64,000 bases of DNA from Chamaecrista fasciculata (Eukaryota; Streptophyta; Magnoliopsida; Fabales; Fabaceae). The position numbers were made by a program, and so were the translations under genes. How positions within the stretch are numbered: the stretch's first letter is position 1; the number at the start of each line of letters is the position of its first letter. This document shows positions 38,982-51,595 of this stretch, piece after piece. The stretch covers positions 75,900-139,899 of the forward strand of contig QANZ01042480.1 of NCBI GenBank assembly GCA_003254925.1, in the 5' to 3' direction. Under the pieces are notes generated by a model that worked only from the letters and a program-made list of their open reading frames with translations, had not been told where the DNA came from and did no database searches.

Positions 38982-39084
38982 GCGCTCATAAAGTCTGGAG
39001 GCATACCCAGACCTTGGTGAACCCTCGAAACCCAATTCACCTAAACTTTCCTTGTACCAAAAAAAAAAAAAAAGAAATGTANTT

Positions 39085-39380
39085 GGTAGACTCAACGTTC
39101 ATCAACTGACCTCGAAGTTTTGGGGATCATCCTCTCGAGAATTTCGGCCACCTATTGTGCCATAGGTGATGGTCTCACCTATAAATATCTCCACATTAGT
39201 CTATAATAAGGTTAGATATTTTTTCTCCTATAAACTCCTACTCTTTAATTGTTCTAAGTCTAATTTAAACATCAGAGTGTCTTTTGTCGAGCCACTCTTG
39301 TAGCTTTCTCCCGGAAATTCTTCTACTAACCCGCTCTTGTAGCCTACTCAAAGTCTTGCCTTAATCTAGTTAGTCACCTT
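39085..39380 (+). mobile_element. short LTR-like fragment
   Basis: 'cacctataaatatctcc' (TATA-like) is followed by 'tctaatttaaacatcagagtgtcttttg', an R-region-like phrase similar to 'acttaagcatcggag' in the fragments at 24540 and 60950, then a repeated 'cgctcttgtagc' phrase. No partner LTR or coding region. Confidence 0.45.
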
Positions 39381-42300
39381 TTATATAAAATTTATGAGAA
39401 GTTTATAAATTTTAATCAATATAATTTTTTTTATATATCATTTCGTTGATTAACTTCGTAATAAATTTAAACAATTTTAGTTAAAATTTTTCAATATATT
39501 CTCTCATTCATTCACAAGAAATGAGATTTAATTAATTAATTGGGTAGGTATCTGGAAAAGAGAGAAAAATATTAGGTACTTCACAATTTGACACCATATA
39601 AGATTTTCAATATATATTATTTTTGGTTAAAAAAAAAAGACAATATAGTGGCATACAAATTGTGTCGATAAGATTACTATGGATCGAGAATTTTCAATAG
39701 GGTTATGCTACAAAAAATACATTAGCTTAAGCTAAGAAATTTATGTCTCACTCTCTCTCTTTTTTCTTTTTCTTTTGTTTTAATTTTAATCAATCATTCT
39801 AAAAAGACGTGCTAAAAGTAAACATAAAAATTCTTTAGCTTAAGCTAAGGTTTTTTTTTTTAGCAAAACTCTTTCAGAAGAGAATATTCACTTTTTATTT
39901 TTAGTATAAAGTGTATTTTTGGTCTTATAATTTTTGTTCAAATCTCAATTTGATTTTATAACTCTTTTTGTTACACTGTTGGCCTATATCTTTTGCTCAG
40001 ACTGTATATTTGGTCCTATGTTGCAGTTTTAGTTCTATATTTTTGGGTCAGATTTTAGAGTTGGTATTATATTGTAGAGTCAGGTTGTAAAATTGGTCTC
40101 ATGTCTTTGGGTTAGGTGTAGAATTAGTCTCATATATTTGAGTCATGTGGAATTAACGGTATAACTTTTTGCAAAAATAAGAAATAAATTCTGCAATCTG
40201 ATCAAAAGACATGAGATCAAAAGTGATCTGAGTCTGAATTTACAACCTGAGCAACAGATATGAGACCATATCTTTCTTTTAAAAATAAGAGATGATGAAG
40301 ATTTCTTTTTCTTTTAAAGATTCTCATATCTTTCTGGATTTGTAATACGTTCATTAATTTAAAATATCATAAAATTCATTCAAGTATATAAATTCTTTTT
40401 TTTGGCCGAAGTATATAAATTCTTAGACTTAGGGTTAGTTTGAGAAAATAATTTCTCAAATTATAATCTGATCTTATTCTAAAATTTAAAATAATTATAT
40501 TTATTTCAGATTAGATTATAATATAATATAATTTACAAAAATCTCATATTTTAAAATACTCAATTACTATTATACCTAATTAACATACCTATAATTACCT
40601 ATCTTCAATATATAATCAAATATACCCAAACAGCGTTTTCTTCATTTTATATCATCCATCATTTATTACAACTACAACGATCTCTATCCATCACATCACT
40701 TTTTATCAATTTTTTTAATATCTTTTTTTTCTAAATTAGTATAATGAACTTTTTACTTTTAATTATTTTTAATATTAATAAAATAATAATAATAAATTAT
40801 TTTTTATTTAAATATTAATTAATATATTATTTTTATTATTAAAAATAATATCTATCGCTCTTATTTAAAAAAAATTAACTATATAAATTCAAAAAATAAA
40901 TTCAACCAAAATATTTAAAATTTTGATTTTAAATAACGATTCATCACTATTTTGAAACAAGTCGGTATGTTTTCAACTTTTGTTTTCTCTATTAGGGACT
41001 GATGTGTTAACTCGGTAAAAATTAGATGGCTCAAAAGTCAAAATTTTTTGTCTAAAATTTATTTTGACGAAATTAAATAATTATAGTCGCAGTATAGAGA
41101 GAGAAGCAGATGGACAATGATTGTTATATTAACCCAGGGACCAAATCGTTCACGATTTCAACATCACATGAACCAACTAACTCGTATTTTTTTAAGTGGT
41201 TCATTCGTTCAATTCAATCAATAGAGAATGAATGATCAAAAAGTAAGTGTCATCATAGAAAATTATTTGGGTAATATATGATAATTGTAATTATAGTATG
41301 AATAGTTATCAAATGAAATAATCTATCAAAATAATATAGAAAAAACTCCAAATTAGAGCTTTTAAAAAAAATCTGATTATTACAAATCCCAATGCAAAAA
41401 ATCTCACCAAACAAAAATCTACCTCTCAAATTTTTTATCCAAACAACTCAAATTATTCACAAAAAGCAAAAAGTCAAAAAGTAATATTCTCTTCCAAGTT
41501 TACCCTTATTCAATATATTAATTTACAGTTTACACACTCTTCTAATCTACCAAATTCAATCAATACATACCTATTTAAATAATTTCACACCTTAAAAATT
41601 TCTTTTTTCAAAATCTCATCCAAACACCATTTAATCAATAATATAATATCTAATAATTTGATTATAATCTAATTTGATTGATCGATTTCCCAATCTGACC
41701 CTTAGTTTGTTAGTCATGACTAGTTTTAGGCATTAGTCTTTTATGAATTCTAAGTGTGTAAATACTTTCGAGTATAAGAATGTTACTGAGTAAAAAGATG
41801 TTTGTAATTTTTAATCCATCAATTAAAACAAATTTGTTGTAATAATTTCTCTTCAATATATATTTTGAAATTTTGTTACGATTTCAATATTTAACTTTGT
41901 TAAGAAAACATCAAAAGTGAAAAAAAATTTAAGAGCTGATATTAATATTTTATTAAGAGAAATTAACAATCATGAACCTAGCAAAATTAATCACAAAAGT
42001 GTGGTCCGGTGATTTCTCATTTGATCTCTTAACCAAGTGTACCAAAAAAAATGAACCTAAAGAAATTAGAGGTAATATATTTTTTATTCACCAAATAGAA
42101 AATAAAATGTCAGTTCATATTAGCTATAAATTCTATTTTAGTTTCTTTAGAAGATGAAGATGAATGGCAACAAAGTTATACAGAAGAAATTAAAAATAGG
42201 TTATAATATTTTAGCTCTTTAACTATCTTTTCTTTCCATTACCTTTCTCTCTTCTTATCATCCTTTGTTTAGATTCTCCGACCTCCCAAAATTGCTATCA

Positions 42301-42904
42301 AATTCAAGTTTTTGTTTAAATTAGTAATAGTAAAGTGGTATATACCTTTCATAAGTGATATAATACCTTAGAGAAATTAAAGTGTCTCTAGTGATCTCGA
42401 TTTTTATCGATGTCAATATTATTTTGCTATGAATAGTTTAATTAAAAATCTTAGTTATATTGACAAAGAAGTAGCAACTCTTCCCTCCACTTCTTCTTCT
42501 TCTCTTAATTTAGAAAATATACAAATCACAACGTAGTAAATAACTCTTCTCTTTATTATAGCTAATATTAATAAACTTGAGTGGATTTCAAAATAATTCG
42601 AATTCATAGACTTCAACCTATTACAAATTCATAAAGATATGAGAATCTTTAAAAGAAAATGAAATCTTCATCATCTCTTCTTTTTCAAACTTTAAATAAA
42701 GTAAACATCAACCTTAGTTATTTTTGCTGAAGAATCTTTCAGCTACTCAAATTGGGACAAATTTTTTACAATGTTTAACTGGTGACCAAATAGTGGTTGT
42801 GGGGCCTGCTCTATCGAATTGTAAAACTGATTGAAATGATTATCTCTAATAGTGTTATATATATATATGTGTGTGTAAAAGTGTAGAACCAATGTTTAAA
42901 AAAT
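39381..42904. other. intergenic, AT-rich, no gene recognised
   Basis: 39905-40275 is a degraded member of the GGTCAAAG fold-back family ('aaagtgtatttttggtctta'; right end lost). 39717-39852 has the phrase 'ttagcttaagcta' twice, inverted. The rest is AT-rich without a supported frame. Confidence 0.5.
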
Positions 42905-43075
42905 TATTATGATTCAGTAAGTTGAGAGAAAATCAGAGAAATGTGTTTGTATTATTGAGTAAATGAGGATATACAAGTGTATATATACACTGAGCTAATA
43001 CAATAGAAAAGCTAATTACACAACTATATAACAGAGTTGTAACTAACTAAGTCCAACTCATCTATTTCTCTAATA
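42905..43075 (-). repeat. 3' LTR of the copia element
   Basis: 171 bases with short inverted ends TATTA/TAATA. It matches the LTR at 47510-47677 across its middle ('gaggatatacaagtgtatat'), with a handful of substitutions and two small length differences. Confidence 0.9.
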
Positions 43076-43085
43076 TTCCCCCTCA

Positions 43086-46000
43086 AACTAATGGGGAGTT
43101 CGAAGATACAACCATTAGTTTGGACCTAAATGCAAAAAAAAAAACATGCTTAGAAAGTGATTTTGTGAACCCATCTGCCACCTGCTCATCAGAAGAGATA
43201 TGCTGCACAATGATCTCACCAGCCAAAGCTTTCTCTCTAACAAAATGAATATCCATCTCGTTATGCTTAGTTCTAGCATGTAAAATGGGGTTTGCAGTCA
43301 TATAAACTACACTCAAATTATCACATAGTATAGTAGGAGGATTAGTGCTTAACATATAAACTACACTCAAATGTGACTCTTTACTAAACTGGTACATTGA
43401 GCTCACTCATCAATGATTTAAGCCACGAAATTTCACTCACAACAACAGCTAAGCCTCTGTACTTAGCTTCAGTACTGCTATGTGCAACAACAAGTTGTTT
43501 TTTTGAAGACCAACTCAATAAATTGTCACCTAGAAAAATACAAAACCCCGTAGTTCTTCTTCTGTCATCAAGATCTGAGCCCCAATCAGAGTCACAATAT
43601 GTAGTGACAGAAAAAGACATAGGTTTAGTAAAGAGTAAACTATATGATGAAGTACCCTTAACATACCTAAGAATTTTCTTAACTGCATGTCAATGTTGTT
43701 CTGTAGGATTTTGCATATACTGACAGACCTTATTTACTGCAAAAGATATTTCTGGTCTTGTAATAGTCAGATATTGGAGCCCTCCAACAACACTTCTGTA
43801 AAAATGAGGGTCACTAAAAGGTGGTGCAGTATCATGACTAAGTTTAATGCCTTTGGTCATAGGAATAGGTGAAGGAGATGAATCAGACATGCCAACTTTA
43901 TGTAACAAATCTTCTATATATTTCTCTTGTGACAAAGTATAAGAACCATCAGCATTGGTAATTACTTTAATGCCAAGAAAATAGTTAATTGTGCCAAGAT
44001 TCTTCAAGGAAAAAGTTGAATTCAACTGTGCTATCAAATTCTGAACATCTGTACTGCTGGTGCCTGTAATAAGTATGTCATCATAGACAAGAACATATAA
44101 AACCTTGTTGTTATACTTTTTGATGAACAGAGAATGATCACAGTGGCTGGAAGTAAAACCAAAGGAAAGAAGAGCTTGTGAAAGTCTAGAAAATCAAGCC
44201 CTTGGTGCTTGTTTCAATCCATACAAGGATTTGTGCAACTTACAAACCAAACTTCGATCTTGAACCTCAAAACCTTGAGGTTGAGTCATATAGACATCTT
44301 CAGTCAAGTAGCCATTTAAAAAAGCATTGTTTATGTCTATTTGGTTAATTTTCCAACCATAAGAAAGAGCAAGTGTCAAAATAAGCCTTATTGTAGCTGG
44401 TTTAACTACAGGACTAAAGGTTTCATGGAAATCTAATCCTTCCTTTTGTAGAAAACCTTTTGCAACTAGCCTTGCTTTATACCTTTCAATTGTACCATCA
44501 GACTTTTCCTTGATTCTAAAAACCCATTTGGACCCTATAGCATGGCAACCTTTAGGAAGAGGAACTAAAGACCATGTGTTATTTTTCTGTAAGGCTTGGA
44601 ACTCATCATTCATAGCAGATTGCCAAGAAGGATTAGAAAGAGCTTCAGGAACATTTCTAGGTAATGTGTGAGTAAGAAAAACCTTTGGTTTAAAAATGCC
44701 ACTCTTAGATCGTGTGGTCATAGAATGCACAAGTGGGGTTGGTCTAGAAGGAACTGTTTGTGGGACTATAGGAGTAGAGTAAGAATCTGAAGAAGGATTT
44801 TGTGGTATGGAAGGAAGTGTAGAAGTATTGGAGTTAAGAGTTTGGCAAGAAGAAGATGGAGAAGTATGGGAGTGAAGATTATGAGAAGAATTAGAGTTAT
44901 GACTAGGAGTAGAAAGAGAAGTATCAGATAATGGCTGTAGAACAGAAAATGGATTATGACAAGGTAATGGAGTTGAGAAATTTTGAGAAACAACTGGTGG
45001 AGCAGTAGCAAAAGAAGTCTGCTGTGCTGAAGAAACAGAACCAGTTGACACATTAGCAAAAGGAAAGTGATGCTCATCAAAGACTACATCACGAGCTATA
45101 TAAATTCATTTAGATGCTATATCAAGACATTTATAGCCTTTATGAAAAGGACTATATCCAAGAAAAGCACAGGAAGTAGATCTAAACTGAAGTTTATTTT
45201 TGTTATATGGTCTTGTGAATGGAAAACAGGAGCAGCCAAAAGTTCTAAAAGATTTATAGAAAGGCTTTTTGTGATATAGAGTTTCAAAAGGTGAGACAAA
45301 CTTAAGGACAGAACTTGGCAATTTGTTAATCAAGTGCACAGCTGTGGCAAAAGCTTCATCCCAATAAATCATAGGAAAAGAAGCTTGAGTTAATAAAGTG
45401 AGTCCAACTTCAGTAATGTGACAATGTTTCCTCTTAGCAAGTCCATTTTGTTCATGTAAGTAAGGGCAACTTCTGCGATGTACAATACCTTGAGAATTCA
45501 AATAAGATGACAAAGACCTATACTCTCCTCCCCAATTAGATTGCACTGCTTTAATTTTACAGTCAAGCTGTAATTCAACTAGTTTCTTAAAAATCAAGGA
45601 AAGCTTACATAACATCAGATTTGTTCTTGAGCAAATATAACCAAGTAAACCTTGAATAGGCATAAGTGAAATGAACATAATATTGGAAACCACTACTATA
45701 AAGAATAGGTGCAGGACCCCATACATCAATATGAATGAGCTCTAAAGGAAAAGAATAGGTAGTTTGAGATAAAGGAAGGTCTTTTGTGAAATTTTCCAAA
45801 ATAGCAAGATTTACAAACAAAATTTGTATAATTATTATTGAAGCTAATGTTACAATCTTGCAAAACTTTCTTTACAATGTTTGAAGATGGATGGCCTAAT
45901 CTATTATGCCAAAGATTGTAAACATTAGATGAAGAAACAACAAAATTAGCAACTGAATTAGTCATAGCAACTGAATTCAAAGGTATAGCAGAAGAAAAAT

Positions 46001-46501
46001 GAGAGGAAGGTTGTGCTTGCAGAGAAAAAAAACTGTTAATGCCAAGAATTTGCACCTCCTCAAGAGGATAGAGTCCATTTTTAGTAGTGCCTCACAAAAG
46101 TGTTATATGAGTTTCTTGCTGTTTAATAAGAAAATAATCAGGATAGAAAAGAAAATAAACTGAATTATTCTTAGAAAATTTTGAAACACTCAGAAGATTT
46201 TTGGAAATGTGAGGAACAACCATGGCATTTTGAAGACATAGTTTGATTTTAGGAGAAGAAGAAGAAAGAAGAATGAGTCTCCAGAAGTAGTGATTTGCAA
46301 ACCTGAGCCATCTCCAATGAATACTTGGTCATAGCTCGTATAATCTGATCTTGTTGACAGATTGGAATCATCATATGTGAGATGATTAGAAGCTCCTGAG
46401 TCAACATGCCAAGAAGCATCAGCAACTGATTCTGGTGTAGCTATCATAGCTTGTGGCTGAGATTGTGGCTTTGGAGCTGAGGAAGAAGATGGTGCAAACT
46501 G
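43086..46501 (-). pseudogene. copia pol remnant: protease, integrase, reverse transcriptase, RNase H
   Basis: Protease motif DSGASNH (about 46400). Integrase zinc region with LWHNRLGHPS and C-x2-C near 45800-45930, then the core HEQNGLAKRKH at about 45450. Reverse transcriptase from about 44650 with the YVLVYDDIL active site at about 44080. RNase H with DSDWGSD and SSTEAKYR at about 43460-43590, and the C-terminal ADGFTKSL. Breaks: at least one frameshift after the protease, further frame changes through integrase, an in-frame stop at 44194-44196 and another at 43690-43692, each where the family has Trp. A short internal duplication ('tataaactacactcaaat' twice, about 43302 and 43353) disturbs RNase H. 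Confidence 0.9.
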
Positions 46502-47481
46502 CTAAAAATCAAGTGAATAATTGGAATCAAAACGATACCAACATTGAGAAGCAATGTGTCCATTTTTGCCACAAACTTGACATTGAACAGAGGATCTTGA
46601 GCCAGAAGAATTGGTTCTACCATAACCTCTACCATAATTATAATTTCCTCTGCCACGATTATTCTGGTATTGACCTCTTCCTCCAGAATAAGAATTTCTT
46701 CCCCCTGAATTTTGTGTGCCCCTGCCACAATTAGGAAACTGATTTCCTCTACCAAAATTTCCATTAGGAACGGATGCATGAGCAATATTAGCTGACACAA
46801 TACTATCAGTAGCTTTTGACATTTGCAAACGTGATTCTTGCGCAAGTAATAAAGCAGTAACATCAGCAATAGTGGAAGTACCAACTCGAGTGAGCATTGA
46901 ACAAAAAAAAAGAATCATACTCCGATGATAAGCCATTATAGATGAAATTCAAATGATCATTGATTCTCTGACCTATAGCAGCTAACGCATCAGTTAGAGT
47001 TTTAATCTTGAGAAGATAAGCAGACATTGCTAATGAACCTTTCTTTAAGCTATTGCATTTCTTTTGCAGCAGTTTGACTCGCATAATGAGATAGGATTCG
47101 ATGCCATACCTCAGAAGTAGATTTACAACCTACAACTTGTGAAATCACCGTTTCTGTCATTGACGACACCATCCAAGAGAGTAACAATCGATCCTGATGT
47201 TGCCAATCAATGAACGCAGGATTTTTCTTGCCAAAAGCTTCATCTCCAGCAGATAAGAACTGTGTTGGAACAGATGGATTTTCTTCGATAAATCTTTCAA
47301 GTTGATAACCAAGAATAGCTGATTCCATTTGCAAATGCCATTGGAGAAAATTATTTTCATCCAATTTTACAGAGAATTGATGCGAAAAAGTGGTGATTCC
47401 TGTATTAGGATCAACCTTGACAGTAGAAGAAGAAGGAAGTGAATTAGATGGAGTAGGAGAGGAAGTTTGAGTGCTCTCCAT
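46502..47481 (-). pseudogene. copia gag remnant
   Basis: Starts at an ATG at 47481 and reads a typical plant copia gag (LDENNFLQWHLQMESAI, then SQTAAKEMQ). The frame shifts near 47055 and again near 46930. A Gly/Arg-rich tail follows, then the nucleic-acid-binding knuckle CQVCGKNGHIASQC. An in-frame TAG at 46502-46504 separates it from the protease, although the frame is otherwise continuous there. Confidence 0.9.
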
Positions 47482-47509
47482 AGAGAGACTTTTCAGGCTT
47501 CTGATACCA

Positions 47510-47677
47510 TATTATGATTCATTAAGCTGAAATATGTTTGTATTATTGAGTAAATGAGGATATACAAGTGTATATATACACTGAGCTAATACAACAAAAA
47601 AGCTAATTACACAACTATATAACAGAATTGTAACTAACTAAGTCCAGCTCATCTATTTTTATTCTATTTCTCTAATA
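47510..47677 (-). repeat. 5' LTR of the copia element
   Basis: 168-base partner of 42905-43075; the primer-binding site adjoins its inner edge. It carries an 11-12 base stretch near the outer end that the other LTR lacks. Confidence 0.9.
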
Positions 47678-48771
47678 ATCAAATCGGATTGTAAGCTAGA
47701 CAATGGTCCACCATAATGACTTAAGAATCGTAAGAGAAAGAAACTAGTCAAAACTTGACTAAATCGGACAAAACCAACGTTTCATGCGGGTTGCCCGATC
47801 CAACATCTTTGCTTTCAAACTGGTCGTCCATTTGAAACCCATGTCAAATCTCTACACACTACTACAATTCACACCATAAGATGAACTAGAAAAGTTGGAC
47901 TGAAAGAATTGCTACATGAGGGAGGAGGGTTCAAAGTTGAAAGAGTTTCTGACTTTCTTCAATGGAAAGCATGAATTAGTTGAACTTCTTTTAATGCATA
48001 AAAGATTGTAACCGTAGATAAACTTACCACCATAGGAGATCCCATTAGAGTTTAGTGTAAAGTTCTAAAGGAGTTAGTGGTGGTTCCCATCCCTCACCAC
48101 CAAAGGAAACCTCAAAGAAGAAATTAAAATATTCATAAAGAATAATTAATCCCATCTAAATGGGCAATTTGATTTTTTCTAATAGATAAATATTTGGGTA
48201 TTCTTCCTAACTATCAAATATCGATTGTATCTTATTATTTAAAACTTAGATTTGATGATATTGTTAGTTTATTTCTTTCATTTTTTTTGTGTTATAATGA
48301 CTCTTTTGTGAACTTTAATTGAGATTGGTTAAATTTAAATTTTATTATATCTAATTTTTTTTAATTATGATTACTATTTTGTTGTTCTATTATTTATTAT
48401 ATATATTATTTATTAATTTATTTAATTATTAATAGTTCAAACTCAATTGAACCATAGTCAGATCATTGAACCTTGAACTGTCACTTTTATTAGTTCAATT
48501 ATGGGTCCAGTTTTAAAAATATTGCGAAGAACCACACAAAAAAATTGTAGCATGGAAGAGCATCTTAAATTTTGGGAAAAAGTACTATTGGTACCTCGAA
48601 GTATGTGGTTATTTTCAATTGTATCCCCAAACTATAGGGTTTGTTTTAATTATACCTCCAAAGTTTTTTTAGTCAATTATACCTTCAATGTTTCACATTT
48701 GAGTCAATTGTAGCCCCAAATAAATTCTTAATTTGGAGTCTCTCTCTTTTGGGCAGCCCAAGTCTTAAAGC
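47678..48771. other. intergenic upstream of EFL1
   Basis: AT-rich. 48560-48725 is one arm of a 'ttgtatccccaaactata' repeat related to the 5638 element. No gene seen. Confidence 0.5.
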
Positions 48772-50439
48772 TTGCCCAATCCATCCATTATGAGTCACTG
48801 TGTAGTGTGTACGTATAGCTCAAGTGATTCGAACCCGATCCGAAAGCACTTGTTTGTCTCTCCCGCGATCACCATTTCACAACTCACAACGCTGTCCACC
48901 GCCACGCCGCCCGAACTGATCGCCGGCGTCGCATCTCCGGCCACCTCCAGCACCACCGTACGTCGGCATTCAGCCCTCCTTCATCTCCACCATAGGTAGC
49001 GTTTTCCTCCATTCTCTCTCTCCATTTGGCCTCTTCTATTTGTATTTCGTTTTGTTGCTAGGAATCCCTCGATTTGCTACTATTCTTCCAAGATTCTTAC
49101 TGCTCTAATCACCCTAAAATGTTGGTTTAGTGTTTAGTTCCATCTTCATCAATTTTGTGGACCCGATAAACCTCTTTGCACACTTCAACTTCTACTTTTG
49201 GTCCAATGTGTAGAGCTGCGTTTTTTTTTTCTTTCCTGGTTTTTCTTGAAGTTATTGTTTCATAATGATAAAATAACATGTATTTAACATTCTTAATCCA
49301 TGGGTTGATGGTTTGATACATTACCCTTCATTTTCTTGAACCAATAAACGTAGGTCAAGCTTGAAATTGGAATTTTTGGTCAAAACTCTTTATTTTCTTA
49401 AAATCAATGGGTTGGATGAGTTCTATGGATGATTATAATGAGTTGTAGTGCATTTGTTTGAATGTAAAAAGTGCATTTTAAAAATTGGTTATCTAGCATA
49501 AAGCTTCAAAGTTGCACATTTTGGTCCTTATGGATGATTTTGATGAACTAAATAGGATAATTTGGAATTATGGAAAGTTTTGGAACAATATTATCGAATT
49601 TAAAGTGTGGTAGTTTATGTATGGAAGTTTTATTGAAAGCAAAGAAAGTAACAAGTCGCAAGTCTACGAGAACTGGGCCATGAATTTGGTTCTGAAACTT
49701 GATTTTGAACTCACTGTGATTGTATGGTTTCAACCATTGTTAAAGCTCCCAAATTAGTACCCAAGCCTCTTGTTGGTCTCTTGGATATGTGCTAGGATTC
49801 TAGGTGGGTGTGGCTAAAGGTTAGAATGGGTGTTAGGAAGTGGGTGTCTTGTGAGAGTCTTTCACTAGCTACTGTGAAGAGTTAGGCCTTCGGGTTATTT
49901 AAAAATCAATTCTTGAATTATGTAATTGAGTCATTGTTATGTGGTGATTTCATTCTCGTTTACTGTATTTACGGCATCTGAACAACCTGTGATTTTTGCT
50001 GATGCAATCTCTCTCTATATATATATTTTAAAGATTTTGTATATTAGGTGTTTATGCAATAAGTGTTTTGTTTAATCATATGAATCTCTAGTTTGGGATC
50101 TTTCAGTTGTTTTTATTTTGGTTTCCTTGTCATCTTTCTTTTATGAGTTTCATTTGTTCTTGTATGATTCCCTTCCTTCCCCTGTGGGGCTTCGGTTGAA
50201 GCCATTTTGAGTCATGTGAAGGAATTTTGACATGTTTTTCATGTAAGTTTTGGCGACTATAAATTCTGAACATGGTTTGATGCTTGTTTAGGCACATTTG
50301 AAAGTTTGTTTCAATGCTTTTTCAAGTGTCTTTGTGGTCTCTGTCGTAGTATAGAGTTCATTTAGGGTCCTTTTAAACTTGTTTTCATGATCTTTCATGT
50401 TAACTTTGGTGGCTGAAGTTGGTGTGACGTTTTGGGGTT

Positions 50440-51350
50440 TGTTTGGGGGTTCAAAGTCTACTTTGGGTTGAGTTTAATTTCTGCACTTTAAGACTATGTT
50501 TTGGGCACGATTTCAAGTTGTTTCTCATGCATGTTATAAGCATTTATGCTGTCACAAGTGCATATTCTGTTTTGGTAATATTTTGGGCATATATTAAAAT
50601 CATTCTTTATGCATTCTCATGTTGCTTTTGCTGTCAAATTGTGCCTTCTGGTTTAGCAATGTTTTGGGCTTGCATTCAAGCTATTCCTATGCATTATCTT
50701 GAGATGTTGCCATCAAATTTGTGCACCGTTGTTTGGGTGACATCTTGGTCACATTTTCAAGCCACTTTTCATGCTTTATCTTGTGTTTTTTTGTTGCCTC
50801 ATATATACGTCCTGTTTTGATGACGTTTTTGGCTTGTCTTCAAGTGTTTGTCCATGCATTAAATTGTATTTCTAGTGTAGTGTTCATTATGATTTAGCAA
50901 AGTTCTAGGCATGTTTTTAAGTTCTTTGTCATGCATTTCAATATGTTTTTGCTATCTATCGAAAGTGCCTCTTTCAGTTACACAACATTGGGCATGATTT
51001 CAAGTGCTTGTTCATGCACTTAACTATTTTTTTTTACTGCAAAGTGTTGCATTCTGGTTTAACCATGTTTTAGTCCATCTTTCTAAGTCTTCTCAATTGC
51101 ATTTTCATATGTTTTCATTATTCAAAGACTCTCACATGGTTTGCTGATGTTTTGAATGAATTTTCAAGTGCTTGTTCATGCATTTAATTGTTCTTTTTTT
51201 ACTGACGAAGTTTGCATTATGATTTAGCTACGATTTGGACATTTATTGAAGCCATTTTTCATGCATTCTTCATGTTATGCTGTCTGAAATTCGCATTCTG
51301 GTGTGGTAAAGTTTTATGCATATTTGCAAGTTCATTTCAACTCTTTTGGC
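50440..51350. repeat. degenerate tandem array, about 80-bp unit, at least 10 copies
   Basis: Units start near 50481, 50562, 50641, 50721, 50807, 50884, 50965, 51046, 51130, 51212 and 51292. Each runs roughly 'gcattctggtttagcaatg', 'ttttgggcatg', 'tttcaagtgcttgttcatgc', 'atttaattgtttttgctgtc'. Spacing is 77-86, so it is not a multiple of three and the frame across it is not a gene. Fainter units may extend left to about 50220. Confidence 0.85.
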
Positions 51351-51369
51351 TAGTTTCATATGTGAAAAT

Positions 51370-51595
51370 TCTGTTTCTTGGGGCACCTAACACCTCCTCG
51401 CGACTCAATTTGAATCCCGAACTCGTCTTTGATTCGAGACTGATTTTTCATAATTTTGCCTTATCCACCACTTTTTCAAATTATTTTCGTAAATTTAGTT
51501 TTCCAAGTTTTTCTAAAAGATTTGGTGGCGACTCCATTTTTCCAAGTCATAATCAACATTCTCTCCCAGAATGTCAGACGTGACAAGTTTATTTA
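51370..51595 (+). mobile_element. gypsy (Tat/Ogre-like) relic
   Basis: Contains 'tttggtggcgactccatttt' (51520-51539) preceded by 'cgcgactcaatttgaatccc'. The TGGCGACTCC phrase is typical of the primer-binding region of Tat/Ogre elements. No coding part is visible, and the neighbouring array may have been part of the same element. Confidence 0.4.

Larger units (their letters stand above)
37874..39081 (+). mobile_element. SINE split by two hAT-like elements
   Basis: SINE pieces 37884-37911, 38433-38547 and 38982-39071 join into one tRNA-derived retroposon. It has box A-like 'tagtctagttggtaagga', box B-like 'ggattgaatctc', and a run of about 15 A at its 3' end. The outermost flanks share AAGAAATGTA (37874-37883, 39072-39081), the presumed SINE target duplication. 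The two inserts are listed separately. Confidence 0.7.
42905..47677 (-). mobile_element. decayed Ty1/copia retrotransposon
   Basis: LTRs of about 170 bases flank a minus-strand gag-pol remnant. A primer-binding site TGGTATCAGA (initiator tRNA-Met) sits directly inside the 5' LTR (47500-47509), and a purine tract GAGGGGGAA directly inside the 3' LTR (43076-43084). Domain order is gag, CCHC knuckle, protease, integrase, reverse transcriptase, RNase H, which is the copia order. Several stops and frameshifts make it non-functional. I could not find a matching 5-bp target duplication. Confidence 0.93.

Noticed and set aside
42905-47677. Copia 5-bp target duplication
   Set aside because: Flanks at 42900-42904 and 47678-47682 do not match, so none is claimed.
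50443-50820. 125-codon open frame with hydrophobic repeats
   Set aside because: It runs through the 80-bp tandem array, whose unit length is not a multiple of three; the frame is chance.
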